A DNA stretch of 7,088 nt from JBDNIO01 sp041688215 (GCA_041688215.1 JBDNIO010000166.1:1-7088); one strand, 5' to 3'. Positions 1 through 5,681 are shown, numbered from the stretch's first letter. Translations and numbers: made by a program. Notes: generated by a model from the letters alone, not told the origin.

Positions 1-46
1 CTTGCTGCAAGGTCGTTAAATGTTTGACGTTCATGATGAGTTTCAT
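1..46 (-). CDS. Transposase/integrase N-terminus, partial (runs off left edge)
   Basis: Reading leftward from an ATG at 46, fifteen codons give MKLIMNVKHLTTLQQ before the window ends. A start of the form 'M-N-V/I-K-H-L-T-T-L/I' is, from memory, typical of a family of DDE integrase/transposases common in marine gammaproteobacteria. These proteins continue into a helix-turn-helix and a Mu-type catalytic core. An internal ATG at 34 is an alternative start. There is a GGTGGG directly before the first ATG, too close to be an ideal ribosome site. With only fifteen residues the family assignment is tentative, but the adjoining repeats and broken gene support a mobile-element origin. Confidence 0.45.
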   Translation of the reverse strand, partial: MKLIMNVKHLTTLQQ

Positions 47-69
47 CCCACCATCTTGAACGGTTATGC

Positions 70-726
70 TTAGCTCAGACTCATTTCATGTTGGAAACAT
101 GTGCCTGGCTTCAGACTCATTTCGTATTGGAAGAGGCTGGGTTTGAGTACGCGGAAAATTTCCTGGATCATCTGCTGGCGTTCGCGCGCGCTGACCAGAT
201 TCAGCACGCAGTTGGAAACTACCAGGCCCACAGAGTTATCAGGAATCATGGGCGCATCGCGGCGCTGGGCTTCCTGGAAGGCCTTCAGTTCGACCAGGTC
301 GCTGGCATTGACCACCGGATGCTCAGCCAGCCAACTTTCCGTCTTGTCCATATCCAGCGCCAGATCCTGAATAAAGCCCTTGTGAAACTCGACCCGGTCG
401 TTACCGAGCTTCTCGGCCATTTCGGATTTATAGCTGCGCGCCAGGGCAAGCATGTCGTCGGTCATGTCCACGCCGATAACGCGGCCTTTTTCGCCCACCA
501 GTTGTGCGGCCATGTAGCAGATTTTGCCGCCTCCGGAACCCAGATCGAGCACTACGTCGCCTTCTTTCACATAGCGGGACGGATCGCCGCAACCGTAGTC
601 GCGTTCAATAATTTCCTGCGGCAGTAGTTTCAGGAGGGAGCGGTCGTAATCGACCGGGCAACACAGGGCTTCTTCGCGCGCCTTGGCGCCCTCGGAATAG
701 CGGCTTAATACGCTGGCGGTGCTCAT
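70..726 (-). CDS. arsM: ArsM-like SAM-dependent methyltransferase, 3'-truncated by IS
   Basis: This is a class I S-adenosylmethionine methyltransferase of the arsenite-methyltransferase-like type found beside arsS. Visible features are a Cys pair (C22-C23), YGCG at 44-47, the glycine-rich SAM loop DLGSGGGK at 61-68, the acidic motif GVDMT at 85-89, and SNCVLNL at 171-177, whose Cys matches a conserved thiol of the family. Known relatives continue for well over 100 residues after 'RVLKP-GG'. Here residue 196 (P) is followed by 22 residues encoded by IS DNA, so the C-terminal part is lost. The product is probably inactive, and the gene could be called a pseudogene. The ATG at 726 has AGAGGA six bases upstream. 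The gene follows arsS by 83 bases on the same strand and was probably cotranscribed with it. The methyltransferase call is firm; arsenic as substrate is inferred from the motifs and the arsS neighbour. Confidence 0.8.
   Translation of the reverse strand: MSTASVLSRYSEGAKAREEALCCPVDYDRSLLKLLPQEIIERDYGCGDPSRYVKEGDVVLDLGSGGGKICYMAAQLVGEKGRVIGVDMTDDMLALARSYKSEMAEKLGNDRVEFHKGFIQDLALDMDKTESWLAEHPVVNASDLVELKAFQEAQRRDAPMIPDNSVGLVVSNCVLNLVSARERQQMIQEIFRVLKPSLFQYEMSLKPGTCFQHEMSLS
75..132. repeat. Two direct 22-bp repeats in IS end
   Basis: Positions 75-96 and 111-132 match at 20 of 22 bases, differing only at the 14th and 16th positions, with a 36-bp period. The core reads TCAGACTCATTTC on the plus strand. 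They lie between the break in the methyltransferase gene and the transposase start, as expected for tandem transposase-binding sites at an IS end. Because they are read through by the truncated gene, they appear as the repeated peptide FQ(Y/H)EMSL. Confidence 0.7.
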
Positions 727-809
727 GTTTTTTCCTCTTTTGTGTGCTTGGCGCGACCCAATGGCGGCGATTGTCGCACGATCAGTAAAATGCAGGGAAT
801 AACGCAGGG

Positions 810-1772
810 CTAATTCAGCGCGCCGCCGCAGCTACTGCCCTGGCCGGCGGTACAGCCAAAGCAATGATCGGCGGTGGAGATGGGCTGATTCTGCAAATCC
901 CGGTCGAGCAAATCGCGTAGATGCGTCTTGTCTTCACCCGTCGCACCCAGGGGCAGTCCGAGCACCTGGTTGAAATCGCAATCGTAGACATAGCCCTGGT
1001 AGTCCACGCTGACCAGGCTGCGGCACATGACATTTTTAACATTGACGGTTTGATGCGCCTGGTGCAGCAGGGTCATATAGTCGTGGAACTGGTTTGTCGA
1101 TAGCAACATGCTGCCATAGCGTCCGATCGGCATATTAGTAATGGTGAAAAGCTGATTGAATACGATGCCGAATTGCTCGCTCAGAAAATGTACGTAATCT
1201 GCCTGCAGCTTTTTCTGCGGCGGCGACAGGGTCGGCTCGCCCGGGTTGTAAACCAGATTCAGAACCAGCCCGGAATCCGGTTTGCCATAGCCCAATGCAT
1301 TCAACTTCTGCAACGCGGAAATGCTGGCTTCGAACACGCCCTTGCCGCGCTGCTTGTCGACCTTGTCGGAGGTGTAGCAAGGCAGCGATGCAATGACTTC
1401 GACTTCCAGTTCGGCCAGAAACTCTGGCACCCATTCGTAGCCCGGTTCTTCGATAATTGTAGGATTGCAGCGGTCCATAAGATGCACGCCCACGACCTTC
1501 GCCCGGCGCATAAGATATTGGAAATGCGGGTTCATCTCCGGCGAGCCGCCGGTCACGTCCAGATTCTCAATGCCCTGTTTTTGCATGAATTCCAGCGCCA
1601 GATCCATGGTGCCCAGGTCCATCAGCTCGGTGCGCTTCGGGCCCGCAGCCACATGACAATGGGTGCAGGAAAGATTGCACAGATAGCCCAGATTCATTTG
1701 CAGGGTCTGCAATCTGCCCCGCTTGATACGCGGGAAATCGGTTTCTCGTAAATACGGCATCGGATCACGCAT
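810..1772 (-). CDS. arsS: Arsenosugar biosynthesis radical SAM protein ArsS
   Basis: ArsS-family radical SAM enzyme. In the characterised pathway it transfers the 5'-deoxyadenosyl group of SAM to dimethylated arsenic, making the precursor of arsenosugars in the cytoplasm. In 320-residue numbering the radical SAM cluster motif CxxxCxxC is C32, C36 and C39, followed by the family signature HVAAGPKR. The SAM-contacting TGGSPEMNP is at about 75-83. Family blocks DRCN, ASLPCY, LNLVYNPGEP and TNMPIGR follow in order. The C-terminal half holds further cysteines (C250, C265, C304, C307, C315), including HCFGCTAGQGSSCGG, likely for auxiliary clusters. Some family members are selenoproteins; this one has ordinary cysteines and no in-frame TGA. 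The ATG at 1772 is preferred because GAGG lies eight bases upstream; a GTG at 1781 is possible but has a weak ribosome site. The gene is full length, divergent from hemB, and upstream of the broken arsM. Confidence 0.9.
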   Translation of the reverse strand: MRDPMPYLRETDFPRIKRGRLQTLQMNLGYLCNLSCTHCHVAAGPKRTELMDLGTMDLALEFMQKQGIENLDVTGGSPEMNPHFQYLMRRAKVVGVHLMDRCNPTIIEEPGYEWVPEFLAELEVEVIASLPCYTSDKVDKQRGKGVFEASISALQKLNALGYGKPDSGLVLNLVYNPGEPTLSPPQKKLQADYVHFLSEQFGIVFNQLFTITNMPIGRYGSMLLSTNQFHDYMTLLHQAHQTVNVKNVMCRSLVSVDYQGYVYDCDFNQVLGLPLGATGEDKTHLRDLLDRDLQNQPISTADHCFGCTAGQGSSCGGALN

Positions 1773-1780
1773 GGCGAACA

Positions 1781-1784
1781 CCTC
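1781..1784 (-). promoter_or_regulatory. Ribosome binding site deciding arsS start
   Basis: GAGG on the minus strand lies eight bases before the ATG at 1772. It overlaps the GTG at 1781 that would otherwise give a three-residue longer protein. This makes the ATG the better start. Confidence 0.5.
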
Positions 1785-1797
1785 GTTTCTAACTCGT

Positions 1798-1811
1798 TGT
1801 AAAATCTTACA
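1798..1811. promoter_or_regulatory. Small dyad TGTAA-N4-TTACA upstream of arsS
   Basis: A five-base inverted repeat with a four-base centre lies 26 bases before the arsS start, in the region expected for its promoter or leader. It could be an operator for a dimeric repressor. No regulator gene is in the window and no good -35/-10 pair for arsS could be placed, so this is weak. Confidence 0.25.
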
Positions 1812-1841
1812 GCTTTTATACCACCTGGCACACTAACGCAT

Positions 1842-1850
1842 TGCTATACT
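1842..1850 (+). promoter_or_regulatory. Extended -10 promoter for hemB-aroE
   Basis: TGCTATACT matches an extended -10 (TGn followed by TATACT, five of six to TATAAT). No good -35 lies 16-18 bases upstream; CTGGCA is nearest but at 14 bases. This is usual for extended -10 promoters. Transcription would begin near 1857, giving a leader of about 24 bases that holds the GGAGA ribosome site. Confidence 0.5.
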
Positions 1851-1880
1851 CGCGGCGCGTTTGTTTTTTGGAGACTGGCC

Positions 1881-2886
1881 CATGGCCGACCTCACACATG
1901 GCCAATACCCGTTAACACGGCCGCGCCGTCTGCGCGCGAGCGAATTCTCGCGACGCTTGGTACGAGAATCCAATCTATATACAGACGACCTGATTTATCC
2001 GCTTTTCATTACGGACGGCGACCCGGTTTCGGTTGCGGCCATGCCGGGGGTGCAGCGTTATACCCTGTCTGGTCTACTGACCCAGGCCGAATCCGCATTG
2101 CGGCTGGGGATTCCCGCAATTGTGCTGTTTCCGGTTGTTGATCCCAGCAAAAAAAGTCTGGACGCCGCCGAAGCCGGCAACCCGGACGGACTTGTTCCAA
2201 ACGCAATTCGCCAGTTAAAAAAAGAACTGCCCGAACTTGGCGTAATTACCGATGTGGCGCTCGACCCCTACACCAGCCACGGCCAGGACGGCGTGATTGA
2301 TGACAGCGGTTACGTCGTCAATGACGCCACGGTAGACATTCTCGTAACCCAGGCCCTGACCCATGCCGAGGCCGGTGCGGATATCGTTTCCCCCTCCGAC
2401 ATGATGGACGGGCGCGTCGGCGCCATCCGCCAGGGGCTGGAGGGCGACGGCTACAGCAACACCCTGATTCTGTCCTACGCCGCCAAATACGCCTCGGCCC
2501 TGTACGGGCCCTTTCGGGAAGCGGTGGGCTCGGCCGCAAACCTGGGCAGCGCCGACAAACGCACTTACCAAATGGACCCGGCCAACAGCGACGAAGCCCT
2601 GCGCGAGGTGGCGCTCGACCTGGACGAAGGCGCGGACATGGTTATGGTAAAACCCGCGCTGCCCTATCTGGACATCATCCACCGGGTTAAAACCACGTTT
2701 GGCGTGCCGACTTTCGCCTACCAGGTATCCGGCGAATACGCCATGCTCAAAGCCGCCTGCGCCAATGGCTGGCTGGACGAACAACAGGCCGTGCTTGAAT
2801 GCCTGAGCTCGATTAAACGTGCCGGCGCCGACGGCATTTTGACCTACTTCGCTCACGATGTGGCGCAATGGCTCGCCGAGGTATGA
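1881..2886 (+). CDS. hemB: Delta-aminolevulinic acid dehydratase (porphobilinogen synthase)
   Basis: Cytoplasmic enzyme that condenses two 5-aminolevulinate molecules into porphobilinogen, the first common step of tetrapyrrole (haem, sirohaem, cobalamin) synthesis. In 334-residue numbering the two active-site lysines are K202 (in SYAAKYAS) and K257 (in MVMVKPALPYLD), the latter forming the Schiff base. The metal-site segment reads DVALDPYTSHGQDG (about 124-137) instead of the cysteine-rich version, so this is the Zn-independent type (Mg/K), as in Pseudomonas. N- and C-terminal blocks (RPRRLR, PLFITDG, YQVSGEYAML, GADGILTYFA) are all in place. The ATG at 1881 is preferred: GGAGA lies six bases upstream, while the TTG at 1861 has no ribosome site. 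The length is normal. The stop overlaps the aroE start in an ATGA, which indicates translational coupling. Confidence 0.97.
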
Positions 2887-3704
2887 CCGATCGCTACGCC
2901 GTAATCGGGAATCCGGTAGAACACAGCTTATCGCCGCAGATTCACGCCCGTTTCGCCGAACTTAGCGACGAAGATGTCGCATATCATAAGATTTTCGCCG
3001 AAACTGACAAATTCATCGACGCCTGCACATATTTTTTTGCCGCCGGTGGCAAAGGCATGAACGTAACCCTGCCGTTCAAGCAGGACGCGTATGACTTCGC
3101 CGACCAGTTAACGCCACGGGCGAAGGCCGCGGGCGCGGTCAATACCCTGGCCCAACAAGAAGATGGCCAGAGAATCGGAGACAACACCGACGGCGCGGGA
3201 CTCATTTGCGACCTGATGCACAACCAGGGCCTGGCTCTGGGTAAGATGCGAATTCTGGTGCTGGGTGCCGGCGGCGCAGTGCGCGGCGTGCTGGCCCCGC
3301 TGCTGGAACAAAGTCCTGTGGCGCTGACATTGGCCAACCGTACGGCAGAAAAAGCTGCGCGCCTGGCACAACATTTTGCAGACTATGGCCAGGTACGCGG
3401 TATCGGACTCGCCGAGACCGGCGATTTCGCGCCTTATGATTTAATCATCAACGGCACCTCTGCCGGTCTATCCAAGCAAAATCCACAACTCCCGGATGGT
3501 TTGTTCGCGGCTAACGCCTGCGCCTACGATATGCTCTACGCCGCGCAGCCGACGCCATTTTTGCGCTGGGCGAACAGTCAGGGGGTTAATAACTGCCGGG
3601 ATGGTTTTGGCATGCTGGTGGAACAAGCCGCCGAGTCGTTCTACCTGTGGCGGCGTAAACGGCCAGATACTGCGCAGATTATCAGGAAACTCAGACCCTA
3701 CTGA
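2883..3704 (+). CDS. aroE: Shikimate dehydrogenase (NADP+)
   Basis: Catalyses NADPH-dependent reduction of 3-dehydroshikimate to shikimate in the aromatic amino acid pathway, in the cytoplasm. The 273-residue protein shows the substrate-binding SLSPQIH (15-21), NVTLPFKQ (60-67) with catalytic K66, and NTDGAG (101-106) with catalytic D103. The Rossmann loop VLGAGGAVRG is at 126-135, followed by ANRTAEKA (151-158), whose N-R-T is the NADP-selective motif. NGTSAGL (190-196), YDMLY, TPF and DGFGMLVEQAAESF (240-253) complete the family pattern. The ATG at 2883 overlaps the hemB stop (ATGA) and gives the canonical MTDRYAVIGNP start. An upstream in-frame ATG at 2868 lacks a ribosome site. The last codons lie inside a 14-bp direct repeat (3688-3701), and the TGA is the first sequence after it. 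Confidence 0.97.
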   Translation: MTDRYAVIGNPVEHSLSPQIHARFAELSDEDVAYHKIFAETDKFIDACTYFFAAGGKGMNVTLPFKQDAYDFADQLTPRAKAAGAVNTLAQQEDGQRIGDNTDGAGLICDLMHNQGLALGKMRILVLGAGGAVRGVLAPLLEQSPVALTLANRTAEKAARLAQHFADYGQVRGIGLAETGDFAPYDLIINGTSAGLSKQNPQLPDGLFAANACAYDMLYAAQPTPFLRWANSQGVNNCRDGFGMLVEQAAESFYLWRRKRPDTAQIIRKLRPY

Positions 3705-3826
3705 CCTCCTCTAACGAGCGCAGCTATCTGCAACTGTAGGGCAAGTCTGCGACTTGCCGGCAAGCGGCACGCTTGCCCTACAACGGTATGTCGCCTTAAC
3801 TAAGCGGCCTTTAACTCAGACCCTAC
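3688..3826. repeat. 14-bp direct repeats bracketing a 111-bp segment
   Basis: AACTCAGACCCTAC occurs perfectly at 3688-3701 and 3813-3826. The first copy encodes the last residues of AroE; the second contains the stop codon of the convergent exporter gene (CTA at 3823-3825). The 111 bases between hold the twin-hairpin palindrome. This arrangement resembles a small inserted element flanked by a duplicated target, although a slippage-type duplication is also possible. Confidence 0.6.
3735..3782. repeat. Nested palindrome: two tandem hairpins (REP-like)
   Basis: Outer arms TGTAGGGCAAG (3735-3745) and its complement (3772-3782) enclose two adjacent 19-base units, 3740-3758 and 3759-3777. Each begins GGCAAG and ends CTTGCC. 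Each can fold alone (7-bp stem with a 3-base loop at 3741-3757; 8-bp stem with a 3-base loop at 3759-3777), or the whole can form one long hairpin. It lies between convergent genes and could slow or stop transcription from both sides, but neither side has a strong T tract. It resembles dispersed REP-type intergenic repeats more than a simple terminator. Confidence 0.65.
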
Positions 3827-5037
3827 AATCCATAAGGCAACAGGAAATACGCGCCATACCCCACAATCAGTGCGGGAATACCGGTATACAGCGTCGCCAC
3901 AATTGCCGCTCGGGGTGCCAGTGCGATAGCCGGAAACAGCGCATCGCCGTCATTACTTATCGCGTTGCCCAAAAGCGCGGCCATCGGAATGGCGCCGGAC
4001 AGATACAGCGAAGTAACAATAATCTGCGGCCCACAACCGGGCAGAAAACCCACCAATACCGCAATCAACGGCGTTAGCGGCGCCCAGGTTTCAAACCAGG
4101 CATGCAGGTTTGCGCCGGTAAAAAACAGCCCCAACTCGAAGATCAGAAAGGCCGCGATAACCCACACGGTGACAAAGTTGGTGTCGTTGATTACGCGCGA
4201 AGCCAGCGGCGGATGAGTGTTAAAGCGATCGCCCGGATTGGATACCACGTAACTGTGTCCGGGGTCCGAGCTTAAATGCATCGACCACATCAACAGCGAC
4301 ATGGCGCCGCCGAGAAAACCGAGCAGCGTTACCGGTTCCAGCGCGGCGTAAGCGCCAAACCAGCTGTTGGGATCGATTTGCATGGCAATCGGTACGGCGA
4401 AGACCACGCCTGGCAGCATTAACGCCACCCACAATGGATGCAATGCCGTGGCCTGGCGGGATTGCGGCGCGGGTCGAATGCGGGCTTCGTCGCTGTCTTC
4501 GGATGGGTTTTGGCGCATGAAATCCGGGCCATGTATTACGTCGATAAGATAACCGCAAAGCGTGCCCACCACGGCGCCCAGGGCAAATATCAGCCCGCCT
4601 TCCAGCGGTGCTTGCGCCAACAGCAGAAAGGCTGCGTCGCCCATGGTTGCAGTCAGCACCGCCACCAGCGCACCAAAACCCACATGTCCATTTACATATT
4701 GTGTGACCACCACAAGCGCGCCGCCGCAACCGGGCAAGGCGCCCAGAAACGCCGCGATGGGGACCTGTGCTTTGGGATGGCGCGCCAGAAGTTGCGCGCT
4801 ATCGACCTTGAATAACTTTTCCAGACCGTAAATCAGCGCCAGGGTGGCCGCCACGAATACGCTGACTTGCAGGTAAGCGTCGCTAACGGTGTCCACAACC
4901 AGGCGGCCCGCGTCGGGACGCGCCCAGGCCAATACCAAAAGACCCACAGGCAGAAGTAATCGCCAGGATAGCAGGCGCCGCCCGGCGCGCTGCATATCCA
5001 GCAATCCGCGTTTAGCGAAAAGTATCGCCTCGGTCAT
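3823..5037 (-). CDS. Putative manganese/heavy-metal exporter (10-TM, ArsP_2-like)
   Basis: Integral inner-membrane protein of 404 residues, recognised as the 'putative manganese transporter / 10TM heavy-metal exporter' type. About ten hydrophobic stretches are visible, around 27-38, 55-71, 94-112, 120-142, 147-166, 202-219, 233-252, 288-307, 322-345 and 362-400. A charged cytoplasmic-type loop at about 170-198 separates the halves. An internal duplication is clear: GALPGCGGALVVVTQYVNG (99-117) matches GFLPGCGPQIIVTSLYLSG (330-348). In both halves this is followed at similar spacing by a GDA-F motif (133-137 and 364-368) and an A-x-AP. The paired PGCG and GDA motifs probably line the transport path. 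The gene is divergent from mntR and shares its promoter region, which points to Mn2+ efflux; arsenic or another metal is the alternative. AGGA lies 12 bases before the ATG, rather far. The transporter family is a confident call, the metal less so. Confidence 0.75.
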   Translation of the reverse strand: MTEAILFAKRGLLDMQRAGRRLLSWRLLLPVGLLVLAWARPDAGRLVVDTVSDAYLQVSVFVAATLALIYGLEKLFKVDSAQLLARHPKAQVPIAAFLGALPGCGGALVVVTQYVNGHVGFGALVAVLTATMGDAAFLLLAQAPLEGGLIFALGAVVGTLCGYLIDVIHGPDFMRQNPSEDSDEARIRPAPQSRQATALHPLWVALMLPGVVFAVPIAMQIDPNSWFGAYAALEPVTLLGFLGGAMSLLMWSMHLSSDPGHSYVVSNPGDRFNTHPPLASRVINDTNFVTVWVIAAFLIFELGLFFTGANLHAWFETWAPLTPLIAVLVGFLPGCGPQIIVTSLYLSGAIPMAALLGNAISNDGDALFPAIALAPRAAIVATLYTGIPALIVGYGAYFLLPYGL

Positions 5038-5097
5038 TTAAGTCGCATTTCCTATACTCAAATTACGGCAGCCCTGCAAAAGTTAGCTTAGGCTTAT

Positions 5098-5125
5098 ATT
5101 ATATGTACTCACATATATTTATCAA
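5098..5125 (-). promoter_or_regulatory. Sigma-70 promoter of the manganese exporter gene
   Basis: On the minus strand, TTGATA (5120-5125, five of six) and a perfect TATAAT (5098-5103) are separated by 16 bases. Transcription would start near 5091, leaving a leader of about 54 bases. The leader shows no yybP-ykoY manganese riboswitch features. A 7-bp-arm dyad fills the spacer and overlaps the -10. Confidence 0.65.
5100..5117. promoter_or_regulatory. Candidate MntR operator (dyad TATATGT-N4-ACATATA)
   Basis: A perfect inverted repeat with seven-base arms and a four-base centre lies between the divergent exporter and mntR promoters. It sits in the spacer of the exporter promoter and directly upstream of the mntR -35. 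Its place beside mntR makes MntR the obvious candidate binder. The sequence is not the E. coli MntR box, and AT-rich dyads can occur by chance. Confidence 0.5.
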
Positions 5126-5147
5126 GTGCCAACCACCCGTATAGAAT
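5119..5147 (+). promoter_or_regulatory. Promoter of mntR (leaderless)
   Basis: TTATCA (5119-5124) and TAGAAT (5142-5147, five of six) are spaced by 17 bases. The predicted start of transcription, about seven bases after the -10, coincides with the A of the mntR ATG at 5154. The -35 overlaps that of the opposing exporter promoter. Confidence 0.5.
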
Positions 5148-5153
5148 TAGCGC

Positions 5154-5651
5154 ATGTCAGATTCTGAATTCACCACGCACGAACATGTACGCCTGGGCGA
5201 CGCCGGCGGCGAAATGCCCGGCGAGATGCTTAGCCCGGAAGCGCACGCGCGCCAGCACCAAAACGTGCGCAAGGCGCATGAAACCGAGCTGATTGAGGAT
5301 TACATCGAACTCATCGGCGACTTGATCGACGCCAAGGGCGAGGCCCGTTCGGTGGAACTGGCGCGGCGCATAGGCGTAACCCAGGCCACCGTCGGCAATA
5401 TGATCAGCCGACTGAGCGACCTCGAATTGGTTAACAGCGAACCCTACCGCGCTATTTTTCTAACCCCGGAAGGCCGGCAAATGGCTGAACGCTCGCGCCG
5501 GCGGCACATTACCGTGCTGCGCTTTCTGCGCAGCCTGGGCGTGCCCGAAGACGCCGCGCGTCAGGACGCCGAAGGCATGGAACATCATGTAAGTGATGCC
5601 ACCCTGAAAGTGATGCGGGATTTTACAAGTCAAAACCGGGAGGCAGATTAG
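5154..5651 (+). CDS. mntR: Manganese-responsive DtxR-family regulator MntR
   Basis: Dimeric DNA-binding regulator that senses Mn2+ and controls manganese transport genes. The 165-residue protein has an N-terminal tail of about 40 residues, as in E. coli MntR. A winged helix-turn-helix follows (about 46-108; recognition region VTQATVGNMISRL), then a dimerisation/metal domain. By alignment with Bacillus MntR all six metal ligands are present: D49, E52, H118, E140, E143 and H144, the last three in AEGMEHHV. There is no C-terminal SH3-like domain, which separates MntR from DtxR/IdeR. No ribosome site precedes the ATG, and the likely promoter places the transcript start at this codon. Internal ATGs at residues 21 and 25 would still keep all domains. 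It is divergent from the exporter, so it probably regulates that gene and itself. Confidence 0.92.
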   Translation: MSDSEFTTHEHVRLGDAGGEMPGEMLSPEAHARQHQNVRKAHETELIEDYIELIGDLIDAKGEARSVELARRIGVTQATVGNMISRLSDLELVNSEPYRAIFLTPEGRQMAERSRRRHITVLRFLRSLGVPEDAARQDAEGMEHHVSDATLKVMRDFTSQNREAD

Positions 5652-5656
5652 CCCCG

Positions 5657-5681
5657 CTTGAAAAAACCCAGTCCGCCATCA
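5657..5681 (+). promoter_or_regulatory. Possible sigma-32-like promoter upstream of stress gene
   Basis: CTTGAAA (5657-5663), preceded by a C-rich stretch, resembles a heat-shock -35. CGCCATCA (5674-5681) partly resembles the CCCCATNT -10. The spacing is a little short and the second box imperfect, so this is a weak candidate. Confidence 0.2.

Larger units (their letters stand above)
1..138 (-). mobile_element. Left-edge insertion sequence, partial (upstream end of element)
   Basis: On the minus strand, methyltransferase homology stops after the codon ending at base 139. From about 138 leftward the sequence no longer resembles that family. It holds two copies of a 22-bp repeat (75-96 and 111-132) and then the start of a probable transposase reading frame (46 leftward). 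Repeated sites near an end, followed by a DDE-transposase start, fit an element of the Mu/Tn552 kind, whose ends carry several transposase-binding sites. The exact terminal bases cannot be fixed because the other end and the target duplication lie outside the window. The insertion itself is an inference from the broken gene. Confidence 0.55.

Noticed and set aside
88..627. Long plus-strand open frame opposite the methyltransferase gene
   Set aside because: It is a shadow of the minus-strand gene. Its translation has no recognisable domain and the opposite strand carries clear SAM-binding motifs.
810..1772. Selenocysteine in ArsS
   Set aside because: Some family members are selenoproteins, but here the reading frame has no internal TGA and the C-terminal motif uses ordinary cysteine.
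1861..1880. TTG start giving HemB seven extra residues
   Set aside because: It has no ribosome site upstream and lies at the predicted transcription start; the ATG at 1881 has GGAGA at ideal spacing.
2868..2882. Upstream ATG for aroE
   Set aside because: It would add MARRG, has no ribosome site, and departs from the canonical start; the ATG overlapping the hemB stop fits better.
4438..4815. Plus-strand open frames opposite the exporter gene
   Set aside because: They are antisense shadows without recognisable motifs; the minus frame has clear transmembrane segments and a family duplication.
5038..5097. yybP-ykoY manganese riboswitch in the exporter leader
   Set aside because: The predicted leader is only about 54 bases and shows no paired-helix arrangement or conserved loops of that class.
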